Shown here in pieces: positions 35,050 to 44,332 of a DNA stretch of 64,000 bases. Source of the DNA: Bacteroidales bacterium (GTDB taxonomy: Bacteria > Bacteroidota > Bacteroidia > Bacteroidales > UBA932); the NCBI GenBank assembly GCA_017429475.1, contig JAFROX010000006.1, positions 1 through 64,000 on the forward strand, given 5' to 3'. How positions within the stretch are numbered: the stretch's first letter is position 1; each line of letters begins with the position of its first letter. The translations under genes were made by a program, and so were the position numbers. The notes below the pieces were generated by a model. That model was not told the DNA's origin and made no database searches. It worked only from the letters and a program-made list of their open reading frames with translations.

Positions 35050-36588
35050 ATGACAGATTACTCTATGAACGCCAACCTGATGGAAAGGGCGCTCGGCAAG
35101 CCTTGCAGCGCTTTCACCAGACAGGACCTGATTGATTTTTGCATATCCAACAAAGTTGAATTCGTCAATTTCCACTATTGCAGTTTCGACGGGAAGTTCA
35201 AGACACTCAACTTCGTGATCCACAGTCTGGAGCATCTCGAGAATATCCTGACTGCCGGAGAACGGGTGGACGGAAGCAACCTTTTTCCGTTCATCAAGGC
35301 GGGGGAGAGCGATCTGTACGTTATACCCAAATACAAGACTGCCTTTCTGAACCCCTTCAGCGAGGTTCCGACACTTGACCTGCTGTGCTCGTATTACGGC
35401 CGCGACGGAAAGCCGTACGAGAGTTCACCCGAATATATCCTTCGCAAGGCCCATCAGGCACTCACGGCCGCTACCGGGCTGAAGATGCAGGCTATGGGCG
35501 AGCTGGAGCATTACGTCATCAGCGAGAAGGAAGATATGTATCCTGTGCCCGACCAGAAAGGCTATCACGAAAGCGCACCCTTCAACAAGTCGACGGAATA
35601 CCGCAACGAGGCAATGCGACTCATCGCGCAGTCCGGCGGAAAGATCAAGTACGGACACAGCGAGGTGGGCAATTTCTGCCAGGGCGGCAAGAACTATGAG
35701 CAGAATGAGATCGAATTCCTCCCGGTGGACATCGAAGATGCAGCAGACCAGCTGGTGATAGCCAAATGGATTATGCGCGAGTTGGCCTATAAGCGAGGCC
35801 TTACCATCACTTTCGCCCCCAAGATTACTGCAGGCCAGGCCGGCAGCGGACTGCACGTGCATATGAAGTTCACCCGCGACGGACGAAGCGTGATGGTCAA
35901 GGACGTGAATGTTCCTGCAGATGCAGGTGACGGCAAGGACAACCTCACCGAGGAATGCCGCAGGGCGATTGCGGGTCTTATGATGGCCGGTACTTCGCTC
36001 CCTGCATTCGGCAATCCCAATCCGCTCTCTTATCTGCGTCTTGTCCCCAACCAGGAGGCTCCGACTTCCCTCTGCTGGTCGTTCAGCAACCGGAGCGCGC
36101 TGGTGCGCATTCCGCTGGGATGGGCCGGTTGCAGCGATATGGCCGAGCAGGTAAACGGGCCGCAGAAGGCTGCAGATGTTGATTTCAGCAAGAAGCAGAC
36201 TTTCGAATGGAGGGCTTCCGACGGATGTGCTGACATCTATATGCTTATGGCGGCCCTTTGTGCTGTCGTGCGTCACGGTTTCGAGGTGCCCGAGGCTCTC
36301 GAGGTGGCCAACAGGACTTACGTGGGCCTTGGCGTGGACATCCACGACAAGAAGAACACTTCGCTGGCGGAGGCTCTGGAGCAGTTGCCGGATTCCTGTG
36401 TTGCGGCCGCTGCCGAACTCGAGAAAGACCGTGCCATCTATACGTCGAAGGGGGTATTCTCAGACAGTATAGTAGATTATCTTGAGCGTTATCTTCGCGA
36501 CTTCGACGATGCCCGGCTTCGCGATGCCATCTCAGGCAGCAAGTCTCTTACAATGGATCTTGTCGAGAAGAATCTTCACGTCGGATAG
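35050..36588 (+). CDS. glnA: Glutamine synthetase (GlnA/GSI-like)
   Basis: 512 aa. Catalytic-domain landmarks are GELEHYVISEKEDMY (metal Glu), NEIEFLPVDIEDAAD, AGQAGSGLHVHMKF (the NGSGxHVH-like ammonia/glutamate loop), NRSALVRIPLG and EWRASDGCADIYM. The Tyr adenylylation loop of enteric GSI is not visible, so control is probably different. It is 10 nt behind the DUF1015 gene and would assimilate ammonium. Its last 41 nt overlap the convergent PAP2 gene. Confidence 0.93.
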   Translation: MTDYSMNANLMERALGKPCSAFTRQDLIDFCISNKVEFVNFHYCSFDGKFKTLNFVIHSLEHLENILTAGERVDGSNLFPFIKAGESDLYVIPKYKTAFLNPFSEVPTLDLLCSYYGRDGKPYESSPEYILRKAHQALTAATGLKMQAMGELEHYVISEKEDMYPVPDQKGYHESAPFNKSTEYRNEAMRLIAQSGGKIKYGHSEVGNFCQGGKNYEQNEIEFLPVDIEDAADQLVIAKWIMRELAYKRGLTITFAPKITAGQAGSGLHVHMKFTRDGRSVMVKDVNVPADAGDGKDNLTEECRRAIAGLMMAGTSLPAFGNPNPLSYLRLVPNQEAPTSLCWSFSNRSALVRIPLGWAGCSDMAEQVNGPQKAADVDFSKKQTFEWRASDGCADIYMLMAALCAVVRHGFEVPEALEVANRTYVGLGVDIHDKKNTSLAEALEQLPDSCVAAAAELEKDRAIYTSKGVFSDSIVDYLERYLRDFDDARLRDAISGSKSLTMDLVEKNLHVG

Positions 36589-37183
36589 AAAGTCTCATCA
36601 GAAACTTATATAGCCAGTAGCCTGCTGCGGCGAAGAGGATGCCGCAGAATATGCCGGTTAGCACGTCTATGGGGTAGTGGTGTCCCAGATATGAGCGGCT
36701 GTAGCAAACGAGCAGCGCCCATATCATAGATACTGCAGTCCAGATTCTGCGCCTGAGAATCAGGGATGTCAGCAGAGCGAATCCTATGGTGTTGGCTGCG
36801 TGTCCGGAGAAGAATCCATAGGGGCCGCCAGCCTCGGCGATGAGCCTCACCTGACTGCCTATTACAGGGTCAAGTCCTGGTCTTGGCCTGCAGACGGCGT
36901 TACGGATTATGTGGGATAAGTGATCCGTGAAAATATAGCAGACAAGTACCGACACCACTGCGGCCAGCCCTGCTTTCCAGATTTTGACGCTGCAGCCTTC
37001 CCTGCTCAGAAGACTGCGCCGGGAGTATGATTTTGGAATGAAAACGGCTATCGCGACAAGGATATACAGCGGGAACCATATGGAAACCTTGGACATCGTT
37101 GTCATAAGCTGGTCAGCCCACGGCGACGTCCAGTGATTGATGGCCAGAAGCAGTTGCTTGTCGAGGTCGATAAGCCGGTCCAT
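36548..37183 (-). CDS. PAP2-family membrane phosphatase
   Basis: A 211-aa inner-membrane protein with about five to six hydrophobic segments. Acid-phosphatase motifs appear in order: RNAVCRPRPG (KX6RP, with Arg in the first Lys position), GFFSGHAAN (PSGH-like), and SRSYLGHHYPIDVLTG (SRxxxxxHxxxD). It likely dephosphorylates lipid phosphates such as undecaprenyl pyrophosphate or phosphatidylglycerophosphate. It is downstream of gcvT on the same strand. Confidence 0.9.
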   Translation of the reverse strand: MDRLIDLDKQLLLAINHWTSPWADQLMTTMSKVSIWFPLYILVAIAVFIPKSYSRRSLLSREGCSVKIWKAGLAAVVSVLVCYIFTDHLSHIIRNAVCRPRPGLDPVIGSQVRLIAEAGGPYGFFSGHAANTIGFALLTSLILRRRIWTAVSMIWALLVCYSRSYLGHHYPIDVLTGIFCGILFAAAGYWLYKFLMRLSIRREDSSRQDPL

Positions 37184-37192
37184 ACTATGAAA

Positions 37193-38302
37193 TTACGGCC
37201 TGTAGAAGGGCAGCTTGACTACCTTCGCCTTGAGCAGGCGTCCGCGCACGCTGATGAAGATTTCGCTGTCGACAGCCTTGTGCGCAGCATCGACGTAACC
37301 CAGGCCGATGGCTTTCTTGACTGAAGGCCCCATAGTGCCTGAAGTGACGTGACCGATGACAGCACCCTCTGCGTCGCAGATGTCGTAGCCGTGGCGGGCG
37401 ATGCCCTTGTCCACAAGCTCGAAGCCCACCAGGCGGCGCTTGATGCCGTCGGCCTTGAGTTTTTCCATATATGCGCGGTCGATGAAGTCGCCTTTGGCGT
37501 CGTTGAATTTGGTGATCCAGCCGAGACCGGCCTCAAGCGGGGAGGTGGTGTCGTCGATGTCGTTGCCATAGAGGCAGAATCCCATTTCCAGGCGCAGGGT
37601 GTCGCGGGCTCCGAGGCCTATCGGCTTGATGCCGAACTCTTCGCCTGCCTCGAACACTGCTTTCCACAGTTTGTCTCCGTCTTCGTTGGCGACATAGATT
37701 TCGCATCCGCCGCTTCCGGTATATCCTGTGGTCGAAAGGATGGCGTCGTGGATGCCGGCTATGTCAACTTTCTGGAAAGTGTAGTATTCCATCGACATAA
37801 TGTCCTGCTTGCAGATTTTCTGCATTGCTTCCATCGCCTTGGGACCCTGCACGGCAAGCTGGCAGATTTCGTCGGAAGCGTTGTAAAGCTCCTTGCCGGG
37901 AGTCATTCCGAACTTGTCTGCGAAGCTGCACAGGTGCTTCCAGTCCTTGTCGATGTTGGCTGCATTCACTGCCAGGAGGTATGTCCTGTCGTCGATGCAG
38001 TAAACGATGAGGTCGTCGACGATGCCTCCGCGGCCGTTGGGCAGGCAGGTGTACTGAGCCTTGCCGGGAAAGAGGACAGAGACGTCGTTTGAGGTCACGT
38101 ATTGCAGGAAAGCCGTAGCAGAAGGACCCTTCACCCAGATTTCTCCCATATGGGAAACGTCAAAAACACCCACTCCGTTACGGACGGTGGCGTGCTCGTC
38201 GTTGATTCCTGTATATTCGATAGGCATCAGATAGCCTGCAAACGGGGCCATCTTGGCTCCCAGGGCGATGTGTTTTTCTGTAAATACGGTTTTCTTTTCC
38301 AT
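37193..38302 (-). CDS. gcvT: Aminomethyltransferase (glycine cleavage T protein)
   Basis: GcvT moves the methylene group of aminomethylated H-protein to tetrahydrofolate and releases ammonia. The 369-aa length and motifs ([51 protein letters not shown]) are typical. The H and P proteins are not in the window. It is 3 nt behind the SPOR-like lipoprotein gene, probably one transcript; no glycine riboswitch can be seen ahead of it. Confidence 0.96.
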   Translation of the reverse strand: MEKKTVFTEKHIALGAKMAPFAGYLMPIEYTGINDEHATVRNGVGVFDVSHMGEIWVKGPSATAFLQYVTSNDVSVLFPGKAQYTCLPNGRGGIVDDLIVYCIDDRTYLLAVNAANIDKDWKHLCSFADKFGMTPGKELYNASDEICQLAVQGPKAMEAMQKICKQDIMSMEYYTFQKVDIAGIHDAILSTTGYTGSGGCEIYVANEDGDKLWKAVFEAGEEFGIKPIGLGARDTLRLEMGFCLYGNDIDDTTSPLEAGLGWITKFNDAKGDFIDRAYMEKLKADGIKRRLVGFELVDKGIARHGYDICDAEGAVIGHVTSGTMGPSVKKAIGLGYVDAAHKAVDSEIFISVRGRLLKAKVVKLPFYRP

Positions 38303-38305
38303 TAT

Positions 38306-38782
38306 CTATTCGTGATAAGCTGTTGTTGTGTCATAGATCCATACGTCGTAGGGGCAGGTCTTCTCGTATCTCTTGAAATCGCCCATACTGCGCAGGGCTT
38401 CGTTGAGGTCGTCGGTGCCGCTGGCCAGAATGACGTCGTAGCCGGATTTGAAGCGTACGGCGGTTATTTCATAGCCCTTGCTTTCGAGATATGCCTTGTA
38501 GTTGACGGCATTTGACGGGACTTTGAACCCGCCCAGGGCGACATAATATCGATGTGAAACTGTGTGGGCGGCGGCTTCCTGCTCTGCGGCGATCCGCTCG
38601 GCCTCAGCCTGTGCGGCGGCACAGGAATCATACTTGGCCTGTGCGATTGCTGCCTCCTGCTCCAGCCTGAGAATCTCAAGGTCCTTCGATGTGGGCTTGC
38701 CCAGCATTGCACGGAAGACATCACAACTGCTGAGCATTATGCAGGCGGTCATCAGTACTGCGGACAATCTTAAGAATTTCAT
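38306..38782 (-). CDS. SPOR-like lipoprotein with coiled-coil linker
   Basis: 158 aa. A lipoprotein signal (lipobox MLSSC) is followed by an Ala/Glu/Gln-rich helix (about residues 35-70). A C-terminal ~80-residue domain (RYYVALGGFKVPSNAVNYKA...GYDVILASG) resembles SPOR, a fold that binds peptidoglycan stripped of stem peptides. It may localise to septa or the cell wall. The minus promoter TACTTTTG with a TTTG 20 nt upstream is found in 38783-38835. Confidence 0.7.
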   Translation of the reverse strand: MKFLRLSAVLMTACIMLSSCDVFRAMLGKPTSKDLEILRLEQEAAIAQAKYDSCAAAQAEAERIAAEQEAAAHTVSHRYYVALGGFKVPSNAVNYKAYLESKGYEITAVRFKSGYDVILASGTDDLNEALRSMGDFKRYEKTCPYDVWIYDTTTAYHE

Positions 38783-38877
38783 CTAAACAGGCGTTTTGTG
38801 CTTACACAAAAGTAGACAATTAACGTATCAAAGGCAAAAAAATCGTATATTTACACTTAACCACACAACAGCCGCCA

Positions 38878-39855
38878 ATGATAGAAAAAACACTGTCGCT
38901 TGAACACTTCGATCCGGTAGAAATCTATGGAGTCAACAACAAAAACCTCAATCTTTTCAAATCTCATTTTCCGAAAGTTAAAGCGGTTGCCAGAGGTTCC
39001 CAAATTGCAGTGGAGGGTGCCCAGGAGGATATTGAAGCATTTGAAGCGGCTTTCAACGCCCTCCTTTCAATCAAGGAGTCCAAGGGTGTAATCAGCGAAT
39101 ATGACATCGACTTCCTCTTCGAGGAGGAAGGCCGCGAGGCAGAGGTCGGCAAGGTCGATATGCATACTGCCGACGACTACATCATTGTCTATGGCAATGA
39201 CGGCAAGTGCATCAAGGCGCGCACCAAGAACCAGAAGCGGCTGGTCAAGGAGTATTACGACAATGACCTGATTTTCGCGCTCGGTCCTGCCGGTACGGGT
39301 AAGACATATACGGCTATCGCATTGGCGGTGAGGGCGCTCAAGAACCGCGAGGTGAAGAGGCTGATTCTCACCAGACCTGCCGTGGAGGCAGGGGAGAGGC
39401 TCGGTTTCCTGCCCGGCGACCTCAAGGAGAAACTCGATCCTTATCTGCAGCCGTTGTACGATGCCCTGCAGGATATGATTCCTGCCAAGAAACTGCAGGC
39501 CTTTATGGAGGACGGCACCATCCAGATCGCCCCTCTGGCCTATATGCGCGGCCGCACCCTTGACCGTGCCTTCGTGATTCTCGACGAGGCGCAGAACACT
39601 TCACTCGGGCAGTTGAAGATGTTCCTCACCCGTATGGGCAACGAGGCGAAATTCATCGTTACCGGCGACATCACCCAGATTGACCTGCCCCGCAAGAGCG
39701 ATTCGGGCCTTGCGCGCGGAGTGGAACTGGTGCGCGGCATACGCGGCATCAGCGTCATCGAGTTCGGACGCGAGGACATCGTCCGCCACCCTCTGGTGAC
39801 GAAGATTGTAGACGCCTTCGAAAAGGCATCTACCGCCGATCCGAGTCAAGAATAA
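38878..39855 (+). CDS. PhoH family ATPase
   Basis: 325 aa. The N-terminal KH-like/PhoH_N part (KSHFPKVKAVARGSQIAVEG) precedes the P-loop GPAGTGKTYTAIALAV (about residue 136), PAVEAGERLGFLPGD and Walker B VILDEAQNTSLGQLK. PhoH-like proteins are linked to RNA metabolism and ribosome maturation, but the substrate is uncertain. The end overlaps convergent apbE by 26 nt. Confidence 0.94.
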   Translation: MIEKTLSLEHFDPVEIYGVNNKNLNLFKSHFPKVKAVARGSQIAVEGAQEDIEAFEAAFNALLSIKESKGVISEYDIDFLFEEEGREAEVGKVDMHTADDYIIVYGNDGKCIKARTKNQKRLVKEYYDNDLIFALGPAGTGKTYTAIALAVRALKNREVKRLILTRPAVEAGERLGFLPGDLKEKLDPYLQPLYDALQDMIPAKKLQAFMEDGTIQIAPLAYMRGRTLDRAFVILDEAQNTSLGQLKMFLTRMGNEAKFIVTGDITQIDLPRKSDSGLARGVELVRGIRGISVIEFGREDIVRHPLVTKIVDAFEKASTADPSQE

Positions 39856-40861
39856 GGCCGGGGGTGTGCCACACTTTCATATCGTCCTGTTCGCCGTACA
39901 CCAGGTAGGCTTCAACCCCTTCTCCTGCAAGTTGTGAAGATATGACCCGCTTTGCCTCTTCAGTGCCGATGACCATAAACCAGGTCGCATAGGCGTCAGC
40001 CGTGGCTCCGTCGCGGGCGACGACCGTCGCGCTGAGCAGCGAATGCTTCACCGGCATCCCAGAGACCGGGTCCACCGTGTGGGAATACTTCTGGCCGTCC
40101 TCTACATAAAATTTGCGGTAGTTTCCGCTGGTGACGAGGCCGCAGTCGCTGATCGACACGACATCCTGCTTCAGAGCTCCGGAAACGTTGTTGCCGTCTT
40201 CGGGCTTGTCGATCCAGATGCGCCAGGGACCTCCCTGCTCACGCTGTCCCTTGCAGACTATCTCTCCACCAAGTTCGATTATGTAATTGGCGCAGCCGTA
40301 GCTGTCAAGGATATGCGCCACGACGTCGCAACTGTAGCCCTGTGCGATAGCATTGAAATTGAGCCTGCAGCGGCTGTCCGTTTTCGTCAGGAAAGTGCCC
40401 TTAGGGGTTTCCTCGAAGCCGAAGAGGTCCATTCCGATGTATTCCTTCATTCCTGTGGCCATTGCGGCTTTCTGCGCAGCAGTGGCTGTGCTGTCTGCAA
40501 ATCCGAATCCCCAGAGGTCGAACAGCGGTCCCGCCGAAGGGTCGAAGGCTCCGCCGCTTTTCTCCCAGATTTCCTTGGAGATGTTGAAGATATCGATGAA
40601 TGTGCTGTCGAGGGCCACCTGTTCTCCTGCATTCACCCTGGAGAGGATGGAGCCTTTATTGTATCCTGAAATAGAATTGTCGATTACAAGCAGGGCGCTG
40701 TCGATGGAATTCTTGACGTCCTGACGGTTGATTTTCGAAGAGAGGCTGCATTTGACTGACCAGGTGCCGCCTTGGGCGAAGCCGTCCAGAGTGACATAGC
40801 GGTCGGTGCTGCAGGCGCAGACCGACAAAAGAAGCAGCAATGTCAAAAACCTCGTTTTCAT
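39830..40861 (-). CDS. apbE: FAD:protein FMN transferase (lipoprotein)
   Basis: ApbE attaches FMN to Thr of periplasmic or membrane proteins such as NqrB/C and RnfG. The protein has a lipoprotein signal (LLLLLSVCAC) and the motifs YNKGSILSRVNAG, GGAFDPSAGPLFDLWGFG, LNFNAIAQGYSCD and SGMPVKHSLLSATVVARDGATADAYAT, where the DG.AD box binds metal and FAD. I choose the ATG at 40861 (343 aa) over the GTG at 40876. Confidence 0.94.
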   Translation of the reverse strand: MKTRFLTLLLLLSVCACSTDRYVTLDGFAQGGTWSVKCSLSSKINRQDVKNSIDSALLVIDNSISGYNKGSILSRVNAGEQVALDSTFIDIFNISKEIWEKSGGAFDPSAGPLFDLWGFGFADSTATAAQKAAMATGMKEYIGMDLFGFEETPKGTFLTKTDSRCRLNFNAIAQGYSCDVVAHILDSYGCANYIIELGGEIVCKGQREQGGPWRIWIDKPEDGNNVSGALKQDVVSISDCGLVTSGNYRKFYVEDGQKYSHTVDPVSGMPVKHSLLSATVVARDGATADAYATWFMVIGTEEAKRVISSQLAGEGVEAYLVYGEQDDMKVWHTPGLILDSDRR

Positions 40862-40915
40862 ACTCTTCGGTGGCACGATTTTGGCGCATCCGCCTGCAAA
40901 TTTACAATAATTAGT

Positions 40916-40923
40916 TATATTTG
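40916..40923 (+). promoter_or_regulatory. -7 element for the FISUMP lipoprotein gene
   Basis: TATATTTG is a perfect TAnnTTTG match ending 14 nt before the ATG at 40938; the leader would be very short. Confidence 0.5.
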
Positions 40924-40937
40924 CGTTCTATAGACTT

Positions 40938-41996
40938 ATGGCCACGATGAAGAAGATTAGAGGAATAGCCTGTCTGGTATCGGTTTTAGCTGCCTGCCTT
41001 TTCGCCGTATCCTGCGAAAAAAAGGCTGATCCGTCATACGAGCATATGGTTGGCAATACCGACTTTGAGCTGGCGTCATTCCTTTCTGTGTCTCAACTCA
41101 TCGACCTCGATGCCGTGGGTGTAGCCTATCCCGACAACTTCATAATCAAATGGCTCATCCCGGAGGTTTATGAAGACACTCTTACCGGCAGGCATCTGAC
41201 CATCAGGACTCCCGAAGAACCTGGCTATCTTACGGTCACCGCTATTACCAACGCCGGCGGTTATTTCGAAATGGAATCCAGCAAGTCGGCCATAGTGATC
41301 GATACCGTCAGCTCTCTTACAGGCCGTGTGTTCAAAGGAAGATACATCACCGATCCGCGTGACGGCCAGAAATACCATACAACCTATGTCGACAGTCTCG
41401 AGTGGTTCGCAGAGAACCTCAAGTGGGCCGGCGCAGGTGTCTGCTACAGCGACTGTGAAGTACTCCAACCCGTTATGGGAAGGCTGTACACCTGGAACGA
41501 GGCTACCGGCGGAGAAGAGGGTTCCGGACTCGCAGGCGGTCCGCAGGGCGCGTGTCCTGAAGGATGGAGCGTACCTACAGCCGAGGACTGGGAGAATCTT
41601 GGCAAGGCCTTGAACAAAGACGTGGCCGTTCCCTTCCTGTCCAACTGGGCAGGCCTTGGTCAGAAACTGACTGTCGAGGCATATCTGAACGGAGTGAAGA
41701 TGTGGCCGATCTCTCCCGACAACAACAAGTCCAACACCGTCAACTGGAATGCCCTTCCGACTGGTTACAATCTGCGCTCAAGCGAAATCTACCGCGATTT
41801 TATGAGCTACGGTATGTGGTGGAGTTCAGCCCGCAGGAATGCCGACAGGGCCTATTACCGCTACATCTATTTTGATGCAGACTATTGCGGAGTCAACTAC
41901 GCCAGTGTCAATGATGCTGCCTTCTCGGTAAGGTGCGTGAAACGCATCGGAGGTTTCGATCCGCTGCCGGGCCAGGGAATAGTTGACGCACAATGA
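40938..41996 (+). CDS. FISUMP-domain surface lipoprotein
   Basis: 352 aa with a lipoprotein signal (LFAVSCEKK; MKK at 40947 is an alternative start). Residues ~40-130 form a beta-sandwich of the kind seen before such domains. Residues ~135-340 carry the Fibrobacter paralogous-domain pattern: DPRDGQKYHTTYVDSLEWFAENLKW, GRLYTWNEATGG, CPEGWSVPTAEDWENLGKAL, and the ending MWWSSARRNADRAYYRYI...SVRCVKR. Such proteins are surface-exposed; the ligand is unknown. Its stop overlaps the next gene's start (ATGA). Confidence 0.82.
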   Translation: MATMKKIRGIACLVSVLAACLFAVSCEKKADPSYEHMVGNTDFELASFLSVSQLIDLDAVGVAYPDNFIIKWLIPEVYEDTLTGRHLTIRTPEEPGYLTVTAITNAGGYFEMESSKSAIVIDTVSSLTGRVFKGRYITDPRDGQKYHTTYVDSLEWFAENLKWAGAGVCYSDCEVLQPVMGRLYTWNEATGGEEGSGLAGGPQGACPEGWSVPTAEDWENLGKALNKDVAVPFLSNWAGLGQKLTVEAYLNGVKMWPISPDNNKSNTVNWNALPTGYNLRSSEIYRDFMSYGMWWSSARRNADRAYYRYIYFDADYCGVNYASVNDAAFSVRCVKRIGGFDPLPGQGIVDAQ

Positions 41997-42463
41997 AACC
42001 CGTCCCCATATTAAGCCAGGAGCAGCAGCTCAGGATCGTCGATGCAATCGTCAAGGCCGAGGAACGCACCAGCGGTGAGATCAGGGTGCACGTAGAGCCC
42101 AAGTGCAAGATCGATCCGGTTGCCCGTGCGGTGAAAGTTTTCGACCGTCTTGAGATGTATGATACTGCGGCACGCAACGGTGTCCTCATCTATCTTGCAT
42201 ATGATGCCAGAGTCTGTGCCATCATAGGCGATGTGGCCATCAACGAAGTGATTCCGGCAGGTTTCTGGGAAGGCATACTTGCAGAGATGCAAGCTGCATT
42301 CGCTAAAGGCAATTTCACTGAGGGCATCATTGCAGCCGTAGAGGCTGTGGGAGAAGCCCTTTCGGAATATTTCCCCTATCAGAGCGACGATGTGAACGAA
42401 CAGCCCGACGAGATTTCGTTCGGCGATGACGACGAAGACGAAATGGAAGATGAAGAAGATTAG
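41993..42463 (+). CDS. TPM-domain protein, cytoplasmic
   Basis: 156 aa with the N-terminal TPM signature (LSQEQQLRIVDAIVKAEERTSGEIRVHVEPKC) and RNGVLIYLAYDARVCAIIGD, without signal peptide. It ends in an acidic tail (DDDEDEMEDEED). Related proteins sit beside a membrane-bound partner, here the next gene, with which it overlaps by 14 nt. Plant TPM domains are acid phosphatases; bacterial activity is not established. Confidence 0.85.
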   Translation: MKPVPILSQEQQLRIVDAIVKAEERTSGEIRVHVEPKCKIDPVARAVKVFDRLEMYDTAARNGVLIYLAYDARVCAIIGDVAINEVIPAGFWEGILAEMQAAFAKGNFTEGIIAAVEAVGEALSEYFPYQSDDVNEQPDEISFGDDDEDEMEDEED

Positions 42464-43271
42464 GGCTTTTGCTGTTTTCGCCATCGTTGTCTTGCTTGGA
42501 GCCTTCGCAGCAGATGCAAAGGTCCCGGAAAGACCTTATCCGCAGCGGCTGGTCAATGATTTGGCGGGCATCTTTACGGATTCCGAACTGGCTTCCCTTG
42601 AACGCAGACTCGTTGCGTTTGACGATACTACATCAAACCAGATAGCCGTGGTGACGATGTCCGACCTTGGCGGTGACGACATCGGACTTCTTGCGGCTGA
42701 GATAGGAGAACAGTGGGGGGTAGGCCGCGAAAAATCCAACAACGGCATCGTGGTCCTCATCAAGCCCAAGACGAATTCTTCAAGTGGCAAGGTTTTTATA
42801 TCTGTGGGATACGGCCTGGAAGGCGCGATTCCCGACGCCATCACGAAACGCATCGTCGAGAACGAGATGATTCCCCATCTCAGGGATGGCAACGATTATT
42901 ATTCCGCGGTGAATGCGGCACTGGATGTGCTGATGCCGCTGGCCTGCGGAGAGATTTCCGAGAAAGATTACGACGATGACGTCGACGGTTTTGCCCTTGC
43001 AATGCTTGTGCTGTTCCTGATTTGCGTGGCCTTCCTGGTGTTTGTGGCAGCATCAAACGGCGGCAGCACCAATATCGGCAGCGGCAACAAGGGTCACCAT
43101 CTTGATCTCTGGGATCTCATTGTCCTCAGTCAGCAGATGAACTCAGGAAGGGGCTCCTCAACCTGGGGTGGAAGTTCGGGCGGTGGCTTGGGCGGCGGCT
43201 TCGGTGGAGGCGGTTTCGGAGGTTTCGGCGGCGGCCATTTCGGCGGCGCGGGTGCCGGCGGCAGCTGGTAG
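42450..43271 (+). CDS. TPM-domain membrane protein with Gly-rich tail (YgcG-like)
   Basis: 273 aa from the ATG at 42450 (the frame is open from 42426). A signal sequence (KIRAFAVFAIVVLLGAFAADA) precedes the TPM domain (PQRLVNDLAGIFTDSELASLERRLVAFDDTTSNQIAVVT) and a transmembrane segment (FALAMLVLFLICVAFLVFVAA). The C-terminal tail is rich in Gly, Phe and Ser. It converges on the hemerythrin-LuxR gene with 3 nt between. Confidence 0.87.
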   Translation: MKKIRAFAVFAIVVLLGAFAADAKVPERPYPQRLVNDLAGIFTDSELASLERRLVAFDDTTSNQIAVVTMSDLGGDDIGLLAAEIGEQWGVGREKSNNGIVVLIKPKTNSSSGKVFISVGYGLEGAIPDAITKRIVENEMIPHLRDGNDYYSAVNAALDVLMPLACGEISEKDYDDDVDGFALAMLVLFLICVAFLVFVAASNGGSTNIGSGNKGHHLDLWDLIVLSQQMNSGRGSSTWGGSSGGGLGGGFGGGGFGGFGGGHFGGAGAGGSW

Positions 43272-43274
43272 CGG

Positions 43275-44174
43275 CTACATCAGATTGTTCAGCATTGCGT
43301 AGACCGTGAGGCCTGCGATGGATTTGATCCCTGTTTTTGCGGTAATGTTCTTGCGGTGGGTGTTCACCGTATTCATCGATATGTTCAGCATATCGGCGAT
43401 TTCCTTGCTCATATAGCCCTTGGCCACCAGTACCAGGATTTCCTTCTCTCTCTGCGAGAGGGCTTCGTCACCCCGGCTGGTTCCGGCTTCAGACTGCAGA
43501 TTCTTCCTCTTTGAGCGGTCGCTGCCGTGACCTTCCATAAACACTGCTTCTTCCAGTACGGTGTGCCGGCCAAGGTCTTCGGAAAGCTGGAAAATGTCGA
43601 AGGTCAGTTCGATGATTTCTTCCGATGATAAGTTCCTGGGCAGATATCGGAAAATGATCTTGGTCAGGTCGGCCAGTTTCTCCTCGATGCTGTCGTGGGC
43701 ACCGATGAAATCTTTCCTGCTTCTTGCGATGTCCTTTGTGACGATAGGGAAGATGTTGGCCTCCTCGAATGCGAAGTGAGCCTCGACCTCAGTCTTGTAG
43801 TCGTCGAAGAAGCGTTTGAGCAGGTCTCCGTATGGGCTTCCCGCCTTGTCGGCAAGACTGTGCAGGTGTCTCTCGATGTGTGGCAGCCGTTCATCTATAT
43901 AGTAGTGGTGGGACGCCCTGAGATACTGGAGCAGTGCAGGCAGATCCTCCTGGCTGACTTCATTGCCGCTCGCCGTGAATCCCTCGCAGCAGTAGATGTT
44001 GCATACGAACAGGAACAGCCTGAGACTCACACCGTGCTCCTCGCAGACCTGGGCGATGGTTTTCCCTCCGAACCCCACAGGAATGCCGAAACGGGGCAGC
44101 AGAAGCAAAAGGTTGCGATTCTCAAAAATCACATCCGAGAGTTTCATTCCTGCTGAGAAGGGCGTAGTGGACAT
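43275..44174 (-). CDS. Hemerythrin-LuxR one-component regulator with ScdA/RIC-like N-terminus
   Basis: 299 aa. Residues ~10-60 resemble the ScdA_N/DUF542 region of iron-centre repair proteins (FGIPVGFGGKTIAQVCEEHGV). Residues ~80-215 are hemerythrin-like with all four metal-ligand clusters: HH at 89-90, HFAFEE at 133-138, HDSIEE at 160-165, HTVLEE at 204-209. Residues ~238-299 are a LuxR HTH (SQREKEILVLVAKGYMSKEIADML). A di-iron site coupled to DNA binding suggests sensing of oxygen, NO or oxidative state. It is divergent from hsp20 across a long palindrome, a candidate self-operator. Target genes are inferred. Confidence 0.87.
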   Translation of the reverse strand: MSTTPFSAGMKLSDVIFENRNLLLLLPRFGIPVGFGGKTIAQVCEEHGVSLRLFLFVCNIYCCEGFTASGNEVSQEDLPALLQYLRASHHYYIDERLPHIERHLHSLADKAGSPYGDLLKRFFDDYKTEVEAHFAFEEANIFPIVTKDIARSRKDFIGAHDSIEEKLADLTKIIFRYLPRNLSSEEIIELTFDIFQLSEDLGRHTVLEEAVFMEGHGSDRSKRKNLQSEAGTSRGDEALSQREKEILVLVAKGYMSKEIADMLNISMNTVNTHRKNITAKTGIKSIAGLTVYAMLNNLM

Positions 44175-44194
44175 TTTTTCTTCTGATTTCGTAA

Positions 44195-44202
44195 CAAAAA
44201 TA
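44195..44202 (-). promoter_or_regulatory. -7 element of the hemerythrin-LuxR gene
   Basis: On the minus strand TATTTTTG matches TAnnTTTG perfectly, 20 nt upstream of the ATG. The palindrome 44222-44255 covers the position where the -33 element and upstream contacts would lie. Confidence 0.5.
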
Positions 44203-44221
44203 TTAAAAAACTGCCAAAAAG

Positions 44222-44255
44222 TCCTAAAAAGTGACGATTCGTCACCATTTTAGGA
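44222..44255. promoter_or_regulatory. Candidate operator: 34-bp palindrome
   Basis: The core GTGACGATTCGTCAC (44231-44245) is a perfect 7-bp dyad around one T. Outside it the arms TCCTAAAA (44222-44229) and TTTTAGGA (44248-44255) also match, with one extra base on the right. It lies between the divergent hemerythrin-LuxR and hsp20 genes and overlaps the -33 zones of both likely promoters. LuxR-type HTH dimers bind dyads of about this size, so it is a natural target for the adjacent regulator. Confidence 0.6.
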
Positions 44256-44273
44256 GAGGGCACAGGGTTTGAG

Positions 44274-44281
44274 TATACTTG
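44274..44281 (+). promoter_or_regulatory. -7 element for hsp20
   Basis: TATACTTG differs from TAnnTTTG at one base. It is 52 nt before the hsp20 start. The leader ends with GGAG at 44321-44324, nine bases ahead of the ATG, a Shine-Dalgarno-like site unusual for this window. Confidence 0.4.
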
Positions 44282-44332
44282 GTTTCGAAAAGCGAAAAAC
44301 AAAGAACATTTAAAGAATAGGAGACATTAAAA

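Noticed and set aside
38190-38330. Glycine riboswitch upstream of gcvT
   Set aside because: Only 3 nt separate gcvT from the preceding gene and no tandem aptamer-like sequence is seen.
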